Below are positions 11,080 through 24,180 of a DNA stretch of 64,000 nt, piece by piece. A program made the translations under genes and the position numbers. Position 1 is the stretch's first letter, and each line of letters begins with the position of its first letter. The notes under the pieces were generated by a model that did not search any database, had not been told where the DNA came from, and was given only the letters and a program-made list of their open reading frames with translations. Source of the DNA: Opisthorchis felineus (Eukaryota > Platyhelminthes > Trematoda > Opisthorchiida > Opisthorchiidae); NCBI GenBank assembly GCA_004794785.1, contig SJOL01008347.1, positions 1,737,096-1,801,095 of the forward strand, read 5' to 3'.

Positions 11080-14000
11080 TGAAAAAAAAGATGGAAGATG
11101 AATCACTCGAGAGAAGTTCTGTCCCCCTTGTGATATAATTTTGCCAGTCAAAGATCCCTTTGTAGTTTCAAATGGTAGTCTCTGTACAAGGAAAGTGGAA
11201 TTTACGGGATCCAAGCTTCAGTGTGCTACGTGTTCGCTATCCTTGTTCGGTCTGCCTGAAAGAATTTTTTCGTCGCCTGCCAGAAAATTCCCAGTGTCAC
11301 TCCGACCATAAAATTTTAATAAGTTATACGTCAGACTACCACATATCCAAAACGGCATGGACAACGTATCTTTAGCGGAGGCATCTAAACGGGCTTCACT
11401 TATCAGCAGCAACTCACAATCTACAGAGCCAAATGTGGTCATTAACAATGAGAAATGTGTTTCAGTGAAATAAACTGTACTGCTTAGACAGTTTTCATGA
11501 TGTGCAAGAGTGTTTCATGCATATCTCCAGGGTAAAACGTAGCCTGCTTCTCACGAATCTGGTAGACCAAAAGTTGGCCAACCTGCAGGATGTAAGACCA
11601 GAGAGTGACCTAGTTCACCTACTGGCAGTCAAGCTGGATGTTAGAGAGTTTCTGGTTAATCTGCAAAAAACAAAACGCATTGAACTCAGGCGAGTGTTGG
11701 ATTTCTGTGGAAAGCAGGTTATCATTTGTAGTAGGTACCTGGAAATTCAGAATTCGCCAACGTTGACCAGAGTACATAACTGGTTCGTAGCTTTATGTAT
11801 GACCCAACAAACTGCACTGAGGATACTAACAAAGACTATTATTGCCTGGAAGTCTCGAATTTTAATGCACAATGTAAAGATGTGACAGCTCTAGTTGGTG
11901 ACATCATGGTTTAACTTGAATGACTTTGTCGGTAACTCAGGTGACCAGAAACTTGTGATCGATTCGTTTATTTGTGTTCGGATTGTAGTCTTTATGCCAA
12001 GCACCAGCCCATAACACAGACAAACACAGTTTGTTTCCCATGTTTCATTAAACCACCAGTAGACTAACACAGTTAGGTCGCGTGACGATCGACTACCACC
12101 AGAACATTTTCTTCTTGGTTATCTGCACGATCCTGACAAGGGTTTGTTAAGAGCTCCTTGACAGTTAGTTTTTCGATCTATCTCTCAACCATACTGCGTT
12201 GTCAGATAGAACCACCGAGAAACCAAAATCGTTCAGTCGAATTTTATGGCCTGTTTTCAGAATTAATCCCTAGATGTAAACCAACTAAATTTAAAAAACG
12301 TCTCGGGTTACCTTTCAGCCTGCCTATTTAAGCACTCGGGCGCGACAAAGCTATCGATGAAAATCTGAAATCCTTGCCTGTTTTATCAAATAAAAAACAA
12401 CCTTCAGCAACTTGCGATGAACCAAAGTGCGATGATCTGGAATCTGGAAAGCGATTGCAGGCATTGCAGGAGAGAAATCCAAAGAAATGAGAAACATTTT
12501 CGCCATAGGAATTAACAATCTTTCATTTCAGCTCATTCTAAATGCCAGTACACAGGAGCTGAGGTAACAATTGTCACTGGAAATAGATAAGTATGTTGTC
12601 TACTGATATATTAACAGTTCACAGATACCGACTGGAAATATTTGGAGATCAGTTTGGTAGGCTTCCCACGCCAGTAATGATAGTGACCACCAATTTTCTT
12701 GCAAGTAGGGTTTTAATCCGAGGATGTCTGTATGTAACTCAAACTTTTAAAAAGGCGCACTCTACTCAGGTACCCTCCATCCAGTGCGGTTCAGTGAAAG
12801 CAGTAAAACCCGTTCTGTGGTATCACAAGAACGGTTCACACTTTATGGGCAAAAAGGTGGCAAAGAAATGACAGATATGTGCGCCCGTCTAAAGAAATCT
12901 TTACGAAATTTATTTACAATGGCATCACAAAGCCTCATTGGAAGCTGTATTAAACCCGCAAACGGCAAATCCGTGAAAAGCGGACTGCATCCATGAGTCT
13001 TTACTCGGCTTATATTTTTGCTCTTCGGCAATCCTCTGAATATAATCATAATTACAAAGAGACAACCATTTTTGCTTTTCAGAATTATTTAATTCCCATC
13101 ATATTCCAGCATCAATGAACACTCAAATGTCTACGGAGGGCTCACTGTTGTTTTGTCAGGTTTTGTTTGAAATGTACAATTACCACGTACTAATGAAATT
13201 TCGGCCGTGCTCGAGACCAGTCGGGGCGGATCATCAAAACAGAGGAGGATTATTTAAAATAAGCCATAACACCCAGAACAAAACGATAGGCGGTTAATGT
13301 GGAATCACATAAGTGAACAAGCTAACTGTTGAGATATTTTTGAAATTTGATGAGAATCTCTTCCAGAGTGGGGCAGATTCTACAGTCACCTATATCTAGA
13401 AAAGAATTCCCATCTTAGCACCCACTGTCAACTGGGTTGGCTTAACGATGGGACTTGGTGGCAGGCTACTGTAAAATTCCCGGGACTTATCGTACAGATT
13501 TTGGTAATGCTTTGCACCTCAATGAACACATCCTTTGTGTGTGGTAGGAACTTACCGCTCTTGCATGACTCTTGTGGCTGGTATCAGTTCCGAAGGTGAG
13601 ACACCCTCAGTGAGTTCAGATTCACTGAAAACCCGCATGGGAATGATTTATGCTGTATATCTGTTACTTGAAGTGCACTGGTTCATTTTCGACTTGATTT
13701 GCCTTCTCGTTTCCTCTCAACTCGCATCCTTACTATTGTTGGCAACAATTCCACTACCCATATTGCACTAATATTTGTTCAGCTGTTGTCATCCTTCAGG
13801 TTCGCCGTTCGACGGTGAGGCGACAACACATGGCATAAATAAATACAAGGCCACCGGAGTTTGCTAACAGTATGTTAGCATAATATCGGTGTTGACAGCC
13901 GTGAATTCGCAAATTCTGGCCACCAACATATAATTAAAATAGATACATTGGTAGGGAAGTATGAGTTGTGATAAATGGCACAAGAGCGCTTTCTCTTGTT

Positions 14001-17000
14001 TGGTTTTAATGAAGGATGATTAATAACTACTGCGCTCACTAAATCACACTGAGGAAAACGTTAGGAAACATTTACGTATCCTGTCAGAACGTGGCTCTAT
14101 TCCTGACTTTCCTAGGCGTAACAATAGATTCTGTTTAAAAATCCCAACGATGCTGTCTACCATTTGTCTGCAAGTAGGTCCGTAACAGATGCACACTCAA
14201 TTCGGTTGTAGCTGTGCGACGCCAAAGCGATAATGTGGTCCAACTACTTACGTATGTCGTGGATTGCGCGTTTTTCAGACACAGTAAAGTGGATCTCAGC
14301 GCATTCCTATTTTCAGTACATAAATTTACGCAACTACTCTTATCAACTACAAACTCTCCATAATTTTATTTTGGATAAACACCTTTAAGTGTTGGGAGCA
14401 ACAATGAAAACCCGCTGACCAAGAATGACCTTCGAGGAGAAAGTACGGGATATAACTTTCCCTGACGTTTTTTCATGGAAATTATTCAGTGATACCACAA
14501 CTTGAAAAAGCCAAACATAATCTGGCAGTGACTTCTTGGACACGTGCACACGTACAACACGAGCTTGTTCTTATAGTTACTAAGAACAACGGAGAATCGT
14601 ACAAGTTCAGAGGATGTACAACAGCCTAAGGACTAATAACAAAGCCTTGAATCAGTGGTACCTGAGCATGATGCATGTACACCGTGTGAGTCATTATCAC
14701 TTTATTACGGTTGCTCTTGCGCTCTAAAATTCGCCTTAGTTTCACTCGAAAAAATGTTATGTTGATAGCTTTATAGAATTCACAACAATGAACATTTCTT
14801 TGGAAAACTAAATAAAACAGATATCTCCTTAGGGTGACCAACAATGAGCGAATGTCTCCTCAAAGCGGTCAGTTAGAAGCATTCCCATTTTGACGCACTG
14901 GTATTTATTGGCACCCACGGGGCAAACTCTATCCACGAAACAAGCGTACTGGCTTATGTTGTTGCCCAGGATAAGTATTTAGATGAACATTGATTAGGTC
15001 TGCACGATTTTACCTGATAAAGATGTAGTATCACTGCGACAATAAGCATTACACCAATAATCGACAAGAACCTTATAACAGTAAGCAAGCCAAATCCAGC
15101 ACTTGCCAGCAGCAAATCTGAGAGGCGCTCGCGAATATAGTCGACCTGTTATTTCAGAACCTTAACATTTACTCAGATCATCTTATTTGATAATAGAGTA
15201 ATCCTGAAGTAAGAAGTCAGTCATGACCGAGAACGCAAAATAAAATACTAACAACCTGTACGTTTCTCGTTGCATCCTTTATTTGTAATAGCATCTGGCT
15301 GACTGAATATTATGAATACACTACAATTTACGGTGGTTATAAAGGCACTGTGACCAAACTCAACAAGTCTTCAGCTGTCCTAACAAATGGATACGCCGAA
15401 CGGTGGAGAATAGCCGTCAAGATCACGATAAAACTAATGGAATTTGGACTACAAGAGGCAAAAAATGAATCATCTTCATGGATAGAGCAGGATGAGGAGC
15501 GCTGTCTCACTATAATTATGAGTTCTACACCGTGGTGACATCGATTCTGTTTGACTGTTCTCCGGGAAGGATTTAGAATAACTAGAACCAAAGGAAACGT
15601 GTTTCCGAATTTCTGGTTTGTGATATTCCAGCTTTTCTTTTTCTTTGAGCATGTGCTTTAAGAAATTTCAAAAATAATTGTGAAGTGTAAAGAAGACATT
15701 TATGACTTGCGGAATAAGCATACAACATGTATTTGGCTTTTTCAATAGTTACTGCGTCCATTGTAGAGCAGACGCCTTAATCAGTGCAATACTCAACCAC
15801 AAACCAACTGACCGAAACATTTACACTAATATCTGTTTACGTCTAGACATGTCTTTTCCAGCTGGTTCAGGATCACCATGGCTGGACTCAGCTGTGCCCA
15901 GCACTGGTAGTCACCTCTGGCCGTATCTTTCACCGATGGACGATCAGAACGACAGTATCTGCCCTGACTGTATTGCGTGGGCAAGGAGTTCAGCTGAATA
16001 ATAATGATTTAAATTTCATTTCAAATCTGTTGGAGATAGCAGCAGTTAAGTATGTGCTTAACCTTTTTGATCATCCAAACATGTGAACAGGTCAAACGGA
16101 TGCAGCAATCAATCAAACCATAAGAAACAGGGCACCGATAACAGAAATGTACTGAGGGTCATGTTGTTTCATACTACAATTTTTCTTCCTCTGAATCGGG
16201 TTTAAATCAGTTCGAAAGAACACGCTAAAACACGGTGGTAATGCTTTCTGCGCTGAGGCATTTGTTGAAGGTGTGAAGGATAAGGAAAACAGGATGAGAA
16301 AGGGTTAAAAATGATTGCCAGTGGTAGACCACTTAAAGAATTCTGTAAAGCACCGAAGTCATGTGAACCCAAGGGCTATATCGGAAAAGAAAAGTGAACA
16401 ATTTCGACTGGTAGTACGTATTAGAAAATTAAGTTCAATTTAGAGGGAGTTCCAATGGAGTGCGACAGTTCCTGTTAACTCCATTTGGAAAATAATTAGT
16501 GACAACGATATATAAATGAAGATAATGAATTGAGTAGTAATCAAAGGAGCAAACGTAGCGATTACGTTTAGTATAGAAGCCGATGGCAAAGGGGTCTCAA
16601 TAGGTTCGGAGAAACTCTCCACGGCAGAATGCGCTTGGTCGGTCCAACAGCGGGTCTCTTCTACAATTAATGGTGGCTTTCAATCTCTCTACAAGTCAGC
16701 AGATTTTTACAGTTCTTAAATACACTACCAGTTATTTTCTGCGTATCTCCCTGCGAGGATTCCTTCTGCCGCCTCGTGCGACGAAGCTCAATTTGTTGAA
16801 AAGCTTAGTGCCAGCAAGTGGAAAAGGTAACTTGCCAATATCTTATCGAATTAGGTTGATGCCTTTATTACAGACTAATTCGATCTGACCAAGCTTTCCA
16901 AACAAAGCTGTATCTCATCTATTTAGCATTGGCACTGCTTGTACCAACCGGAATTTCATGTGCGTCTGTTCTCATTCTTCCTTTACCGCATGCTGGCCAA

Positions 17001-17919
17001 GAAACATTTCTTTCAAAAACAACAGTCAGTTTTCCTTGGACACTGATAACGGAGTTCGGCGGCTACTTCCAAGATGGCAATATAAATCAAGCATATTAAT
17101 AAATAGTCCTGCCCTAAGTCTGTTCCTTCTGCAAATCAGGAACAGGCTGCCGCTTTATCCCGTATGAAGCTGATAAGTAAATTGCTATCTTAAATGTGGT
17201 ACTTTCTGACGACCAGTTTTTCCTAGACCGAAGCTTACTGACAAATCTTTTAAGATTCAAATGATAACTGGGTGCTAAACTGTGCAAGAGAATACTTCTT
17301 GCGTGCAAGTCATTTTCTTAAAGGAGGCCTATCGGTATGTTTGCAGTCAAGTGCTTTTGTAAGAGGTTTTGTAGCATTTGGATTATTGAAAACATGGACT
17401 GGGTTACCGTTTTTCATTCGAACGTATTTATGGTGCTTTATTTGGTTCCTAAGGTTGTTATGTGAGCAACCATACGCAAACACCACCACTGCTTTACCTT
17501 TGTACCCATACGTCTAGGTGGGTACAGTTTTCTATCACCAGCAAAAAGCTAACCGAATGCAACAACCAAAGTTTATGTTGATAGCAAAATACAGTATATG
17601 GCGAATTTGCCCCAAACCCGATTGTGTTTATAAGATCCCCTTTGAAGAGTATAGGTTCAGATAATAATGAGGACGTGCTAGCTTAAATGAATCAGAGCTA
17701 AAAGTTCTGAATTCTTTGATGATGATATTAAGGTTCTTGAGTCATCACGCTCCAATGAACACCGCTGCACCAACCTGGTGAGTTTCTGCAGTTTTTCCTA
17801 CGCTGTATCGGAAAAATAATGCAATTCGCACGAAGTAAGATTACTGCTATATGATTCTGAACCAGACGAAGCATTCAGCGAGGAAGGACCGTTAGCAAAT
17901 AAATACACTGTCACACTGA
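11080..17919. other. No gene recognised
   Basis: A long stretch without an identifiable gene. It includes the longest unassigned open frame that begins with ATG (11502-11885, + strand, 127 codons), which resembles nothing I know. The minus strand at 11218-11448 and the plus strand at 15702-16001 hold other unremarkable open frames. I see no retroelement motif. Confidence 0.4.
11502..11885 (+). CDS. Unrecognised 127-codon open frame
   Basis: An ATG-started frame of 127 residues, basic and leucine-rich, with segments such as LLLTNLVDQKLANLQDV and LVHLLAVKLDVREFLVNLQ. There is no signal peptide, membrane segment or known motif. The frame holds a GAT|GTAAGA donor-like site at about 11588, so part could be a short exon instead. 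At this length a chance frame is quite possible. It is listed because it is the longest unassigned ATG frame in the window. Confidence 0.12.
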   Translation: MQECFMHISRVKRSLLLTNLVDQKLANLQDVRPESDLVHLLAVKLDVREFLVNLQKTKRIELRRVLDFCGKQVIICSRYLEIQNSPTLTRVHNWFVALCMTQQTALRILTKTIIAWKSRILMHNVKM

Positions 17920-18752
17920 CTACGCAATGTGGTCAACGATCCCGCATTTGGCAAGATTGTTCGGGATCTCAGCCTTTCGATCCGAGTCTTTGGTGCATGC
18001 GTAAACACAAAGGAAGAGCTGGTGGCTGCTTGCGGTAATAGTCTGCACAACATCGTTGACGGTGGCGATTTACGAGAGTTGGTCGTTTTGCCTCTTTCAA
18101 ATCGATGATTTGTATTTCCAGAAACAGTGTTTCCTCGAATATTTATCCGCGGTATCCAGCTCCGATGCAACCTGCTCAAGACAAGAGTTGGAAGCGCTCG
18201 GCATGGTCATGGTGGCCATACGATCTTCTGTCGTGGAAACTGTGGCCAACCGGATAATTTGTGCATATTTTGCAGTCCTGCTGGACCACGCATGATGCTA
18301 GATGTGCTCGTCATAGTCGAGTTGCAAGGGACCTCGCGAAACGTCCCCGTCGCCTGGGATACACCTCCTTCAATGAGTTGAGAGCACCTACTTCGACGTC
18401 CTTTATCAAGCCTCACCTAATCGCTGTTCGGGAGCGCCGAGCAACTGCGGTAGACGTCAGCATAGTCTCAGATGGGCGCGGAGTGACTGTGTGGGATGAG
18501 AAGAAGCAGAAGTATGGTGCTGATGAATATTCCCTTGCCATACTCTCAGCCCTACGCGAGATTGGTTGTGGTGTCGACTTTTTGGTCCACCAACCGATGA
18601 TCATCTCTTATCGAGGGATCTGCTTTCCTCAATCCGCCAAAGCTTTTATTGGACTGGGACTTCCTAAGTTCACAGTAAGTGACTTGTTTTTGCTTGCCAT
18701 TGTGGGCTCTTTACGTACGTACGACACTTTTATGCGTGGTACATGGCTTTGA
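17920..18752 (+). pseudogene. R2-type LINE C-terminal relic (zinc knuckle + RLE)
   Basis: Two frames together give the C-terminal end of an R2-clade LINE protein. From 17920 one frame reads VVNDPAFGKIVRDLSLS, a stop near 18106, then PRIFIRGIQLRCNLLKTR, the conserved pre-knuckle block. The zinc knuckle is CX3CX7HX4C (CRGNCGQPDNLC then HILQSC) and is split by a one-base loss near 18262. The second frame continues with DARCARHSRVARDL and the restriction-like endonuclease. There the PD-X12-D signature reads PH-X12-D (KPHLIAV, then VDVSIVSD), so one catalytic Asp is His. EKKQKYG follows as in other R2-type endonucleases, and the frame ends at 18752. In the intact family this protein nicks target DNA and primes reverse transcription. 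No RT domain lies upstream, so the copy is 5' truncated and dead. Confidence 0.88.
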
Positions 18753-19200
18753 GTGCACATTGAATCTCACACCAGACCCAGTATGACGGACGCTTTGTGC
18801 CTGATATGCGAGTCTTGACTGTGCTAGCGCTTACCGCGCCTTGAAGAGCATTCAGCATTGTTTGTCCTTTCTTCGGTTGTTGGTCTTTACACGCGTGTTT
18901 CCATACCAAACATTATTTCATACGTTGCCACAGTACGTGAATTATTCAATCAATACTAGATTAAATAAAGCGGATTTAGGTTAATTCGCCATTATATATG
19001 GGTAAAACGAGTGCGTATAAAAGTTGTAAATCGCCTCGTAAATTCTGTTTTGTTTATCTGGGCATGATGCGTTTGCACCCGAACGCTGTACACCATTTAC
19101 CAGCATTCGGGCTGTGGTACTTTTGTCAGTGTTCTTCACGAGGATGTACCAGAATCAAATTCAATTTTTAATTACGTTAACCACTATGATAACAACAGCC
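18753..19200 (+). other. Probable R2-type 3' UTR and flank
   Basis: This non-coding sequence directly follows the R2-type stop codon. It holds an 11-bp inverted repeat at 19078-19111 (CCCGAACGCTG and CAGCATTCGGG, one G-T pair, 12-base loop). Families of this clade use a structured 3' UTR for recognition by their RT. The 3' end of the element could not be fixed. Confidence 0.35.
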
Positions 19201-20448
19201 CTAATGTTAAATAGATGTATTTTTAAAGCCAGGCAACTATGGGCGCAATTTAGTTGGATCGGGAGTACCATTTCCAAATTACACTGAGTGCTTCCGTGTA
19301 TTATCGCAAAGTCAGGTGGTGACGAATTGGCCTAAAACGGTCAGCCTATAGCTATCACTTTACTTCAACTGTTAACGCATTAGTCACCTCGCAAAGGCTT
19401 TTCCCATGGTAAACTTTAACCAGTTAAACCAACAAAGCTCTCCTGACAGTAAATCTGTTTTTAATTTTGTCTGTAGTGTACAATCAGACATAATAATCAG
19501 CGGACATGTTCTTGTTCAAAATCGGTGACCGGCACTTGATAGGTGGAGGCAAAGCGCGTAACGCGACTGTGCAACCCAGATTAAAATTGGGCGATCGGCT
19601 TGGTTGAGTGTGCGAACTGAGCCACTAGGCTGTCGGCTGAGACAAGTCATTGTGAAAAACACCAAACCCAACAAAACAGTACCTCTCCATCAGTGAGTTA
19701 CTCTTCAGCAGATACGAGCCTTTTAACCAAAACCGCATTACTTAATAGTTGGGTACATAGTCGATGAATTGCAAATGGATTCATGGTCCGATGAAGGCCG
19801 TAGATCTGATATTAGATCTCATACCAGATAACCATTATATAACTGTGAATTAAATAGGAACCCCCCACTAGATGTATGGAATGAGGCGTGCTGGCGTCCA
19901 ATGGAAGTGCGGTAGGGTTCTACTCTTCTTTTAGTCTGTCATATCGACGCTCATTTAATAGTGGGGTGACACTACTTTTGTTGTCAGATAAAATTCATCA
20001 CGGGCTCTATAGCTGTCATTGGTATTTACTGAACAGAAAAAGGTTGTCCTAGTTTACTGAGGTGATAGTGGACAAAGTGGATGCCTAGCGAAATCTTCTA
20101 TTTGGCTTGATACCCTTTTCTGAGTGTATTCAACGAGAAAACGAATGAAACTCGTAGCAGTCGTGAATTGTGTGGACTTAGTTCTAAAAAGAAATCATGA
20201 TTCTGTTCGAAGTCTATGGCTTCACTAACAGAAGAACAATCATCAGAGTGCTGTCTTTGGGTCCCGGTCGACTATCCCTTTAAACGTCCAGCATATTTGC
20301 AGTGCTCCATTAGAACATTTAGACATTTCACTTCATTTTGCGGTGTGTTTGTTTATTTATCTTGCTTTCGCCGCCAGTTCATTGAGATTGTCTATTTTTT
20401 TTACAAACGTTGCAGAAATCCATAGCAGCAATATGCTTTTAAGGTTAC
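19201..20448. other. No gene recognised
   Basis: AT-leaning flank of the R2-type relic. It contains a short AGATCT-GATATT-AGATCT inverted repeat at about 19802-19819. No coding signal is seen. Confidence 0.4.
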
Positions 20449-20594
20449 CTGAAGACTGTTGCAGATGAATACGCAATCAAGCTGTTTCAGACGCGTGCAA
20501 GTGTAGGAGGCTTTCGCACTGAGGAACGCAACTGGGAGTTCTACATGTGCTGTTACAATTTCGAGCACTTTCAGTACCAAAGGAACGCCAAACA
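20449..20594 (-). CDS. Weak candidate exon
   Basis: A 146-base minus-strand open run bounded by an AAAG acceptor-like site and a CAG|GTAACC donor. It reads FGVPLVLKVLEIVTAHVELP, then ASYTCTRLKQLDCVFI. It is hydrophobic and protein-like, phase 1 in and phase 0 out. The plus strand is also open here (about 20443-20613), so the choice of strand is uncertain. No family is recognised. Confidence 0.18.
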
Positions 20595-22110
20595 CTTTAG
20601 TTTGCGAATTTAGAAGCATACAGATAAGGCCTATCTCCGGGGTTTAAATATCACCTTAGAGGTTCGAAAAATTAAAAAAAATCAGTGTTCTACCCCGTTT
20701 CCGGCCAATCGGTGCATAGTTATATATATGCTGTAATGTTCAGCATATGAAATCAGTAGTTACCGGTTCCTATTGGGCACACCAGAAACATTTTGTTCAT
20801 CGTCCAACTAAAAATAGATCATTGCTATTTTCTTCTCTGCGCACCATTTTAGGAAGCTGATTCTAACTGTCAAACCGAAATATATGAAACTGGTTTTCTC
20901 ATGAGGATGATATCCGGTTAACTTAGTAGGGCAAATAGAAAATTTGAGTTTTTGCCATACTGTTTCGATTGTTGATTAGCATTTTGCTTCTTCTGGCAAT
21001 CAAATTACACCATTACACCTCCTGAGGAATCATCCTTATTTTCTGTAGGCAGAGCTCTCCTGTAAAGGGTGGACCATTGCCTTATAAAGCCTTCAGCAAG
21101 TTCAGAGTGACTCATAAAGGGACCAAGAGAGCGTGACCCTGCCTAAATGTCCAAGAGATATTTGTTGGTATTTGTTCCCGCTAAGTGCTATAATTTATTC
21201 AGAGGAAAAACCAGATCCGATCAGATATTTCTACACGTAACACGTGCCACTACATCTCTGATATGCATAAGCAGCTTTTTGTCCGAAGCCAACATAAATG
21301 CCTTAAACTAGTGATCTTTCAAGTAACCTTGCTGTGTGGAAAACCGTCTTGTGATAGTCTTAATAGCCATGAGACTTCGTATCTGACTGGACTTCTGAAA
21401 GAATAAGCTACTGCGGCCAGGGTTTCCTTGTCCGAAATGGCAAGTATCAGGTATCACACATGCTTGAGATACCGAGGTTAATTTTAGTTCCTGCATGAAG
21501 TTAACGCAAAAAATCGTATCTTTTATATAATCCGTCTATTTGACTACATTGGTGGCTTTCACCCTAACTAACATCTAGATCGCCTGAATCTGCTTTTACT
21601 TTTCACTGCAAGTAATTTGCTTTTAATACGTTACAGCCCGTGTGATTACATAAGACAAAGTTTGACACTTGACAACATGTGCTTGCCCAGCAGTTTTTTT
21701 TTCCAAACAGCATTATGGGAATCTTTAAGGAGCCTTCCGTAGAATCTTCTTGTTTCAGCTTTGGCTAAAGACACTAGGTTTTTAGTTGTTCGGAGACTAC
21801 AGCGGAACAAGAAGGAGTGTGGTATCATATCCAAGTATCACTTGTATCCAGGGTAATTCATAGTAAATATAATTGGGACAGAATAGTGACAGAGTATTTA
21901 TTTAAATATTTCACTTACCGCTTATCTCAGATGGTACGTTACAAGGCTTCTGCATTAGTCAAGGAATTCCGTGGGCACAAACACACGTCACCGAGACGCA
22001 GCTCTAAAGAATGGAAGATCTCAAAGCGATGTCGAGAATGACCAGCAACAGCGTTTTTCTAAACGGCAGAAACTGAGGCCGGATTGGTACAAATCCCGCC
22101 TGGTCTGGTG
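20595..22110. other. No gene recognised
   Basis: AT-leaning sequence. A GC rise starts near 21960 and leads into the tRNA-like segment that follows. Confidence 0.4.
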
Positions 22111-22340
22111 TTTACGACGCGATGGCCTGGTTAACAGTGATGCGCGCTCGACAGGATGGATGCGTGGGTTCAGATGATGTCCTTGTGACATCAGTCTTCT
22201 CCTATTGGTCAGTTTCAAATAGTCCGTTGGGTGTCTCGATTTGTTGGCCACTACACCGGTAGTCTCCTCTGAGACGTTTGCGCGTCCTTCGCATTCAGAG
22301 TCAGCAACCGGTGAACAAGAAACAAATTGAGCGACCAACT
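22111..22340 (+). repeat. Probable SINE with tRNA-like head
   Basis: A GC-rich block begins with a Pol III-like internal promoter. GATGGCCTGGTTAA at 22121-22134 resembles an A box of the Ser/Leu tRNA kind, and GTGGGTTCAGAT at 22164-22175 resembles a B box (GGTTCGAATCC) that has lost a few bases. The spacing suits a tRNA-derived head. The anticodon arm does not fold properly, so this is not a tRNA gene. The rest would be the SINE body; its 3' end is a guess. It is decayed and no second copy with the same body was found in the window. Confidence 0.4.
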
Positions 22341-24180
22341 TGCGATGCGCGTGTAAACCACTTTAACTGTCTGAAGGAGCTCGCCCGGCATTCAAGCGTG
22401 AATAATGGGAATGTGTTTGCGTCCTGACACCCTAACTAGATTGTCAGAGATCTGGGATCTGGGCTGTTTTTGAATAACAAGCTGCCATTTTATGTAAAAA
22501 CTTTTCAACCATGAACACACCCGTGACACAACACATACGTCGTTCGAGAATTTTAGAGCTCAGAAGGTGTAACAGATAACTTACCCAAGTTATTCGATCT
22601 AAGCCTTCTATATTGCAGAACAACCTACCCCTCAAGGTTTTGGCAGAACTCAGAAAATTAAACGTCTTACAGCGGAGAATATCCATTAGAGAAGGACTCC
22701 AGAGGTCATGCAAATAAGTAAAGTTCTACAGTGATGATTCACTGCCGATAATTTAATCAACGACTGTCTGATACATCATATTCGATCGACTGTGAGCAGT
22801 TGTACCGTGATCGTTTATTGTCGAGTTTACACAAGAGGATGGGTAAATGCTTCTCTAAGTATTGAATATCAAGTTTTCAGACCGGCCTGGACGAGATAGT
22901 TAGCGTATCCAGAGCCAAAAATGACAGTGGCTAGGGCCACTTCTATGGAGCAGATCCAGTTGCTCTACCATTTGCAATTTTTTGTAAAACTTTGAAGGTT
23001 CAGTGGACGTCATGTGTTGACGAATCCACGCTCCTCTGGACCTTAAAACCTTCAGTTTCACACGTTAAACGAAAAAATCATTTGCTTGATTTCATTGTTA
23101 GTTTTTAGTTTGGCACATCTGTCTGCAACTCGGAGGTGTGTGAGGCATCAATTAAAGGGCATAAAGATGATGGTGCATTGGTAAAACAGTTGTGCATCAA
23201 AAGTGTACGGCTGATTCCTTTAATATCCACTTGTTTAATTAAATTAGCACGCTTGGCATGAACCTGAATGCGGGGTTGGGCGTATGTATGAAGCTCTCAG
23301 TACTGGTTTGACCCGAAGTTCCGGACGCCTAATCAGCCTCCATCAAGGTCACTGGGTATGAACTATAAACTTTCAGCTAAAGTTGGATATCACTTTAATC
23401 CTTCTTATGGAAATTTCATTCCGAACGTCATCATTTGATGTCATGTTAAGTTTAAAAAACAAGATGTGCAGTTTAGACAACTTATGAACGAGGTGTGCGT
23501 CTGACTAGTCCCAGTCCATTAAGAACGCTAAACAGATCAAAAAGAAAATGAAGGATTTCAATGCCGTTTTGAAAACAGTTTTCTTGCTGGTCTGAAAATC
23601 TACCACACCTCACTGTGACTTGCTAGCGCAATCAAAACATATTTGTGGGGAATCAATATTTAGGGAAGATATAGGAAACCCTCACTGGTGTCATGGATAA
23701 CAAACATCATAGGTGGCTATAAACACTTGAAGTCTAATCAAACGTGCCGTTTCCTTGTTGCACAGAGACTAACATCGCTGCAGCTGCTGTCTTAGTTTCT
23801 CATCCGAGCTGGTCGAAACAGGCGTTCTGCGAAGCTGAGACTCCAAGAACCTTACAATACACATGCCAATACGTGTTCATTTTATCCCGATTCACCGGTT
23901 GTAGACTGACTTGGTTGTGGGAACTGGAATCAAACCGTCTGATAATGACCGAGACTAGCCGTGTACGTGGATGTGCTTGAGCTTAGTTGCATCATGGTGT
24001 TTTGTCTCAGTTGATAGAAACTGTATGCCTGTGTAACCGCAGAACGCCCTCCTGGGCTAGTCATGGTGTCACAAGCCCTCCCTTGGCACAGTAAGCTTTT
24101 TTTCATTTCATAAGCAGCAGTGGACAGATAAAATGAATATCAGAAAGAACTTGGTTTTTTAGTGGATTTATAAATGTGTC
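22341..24180. other. No gene recognised
   Basis: Nothing identifiable. A short AGTGGC-TAGG-GCCACT hairpin lies near 22931-22946. The GC-richer part at 23740-24080 is open on the plus strand for 78 codons without a recognisable product. Confidence 0.35.

Noticed and set aside
20443..20613. Plus-strand open run with VADEYAIKLFQTRASVGG
   Set aside because: Protein-like but competes with the minus-strand reading, which has the better donor; neither is proven.
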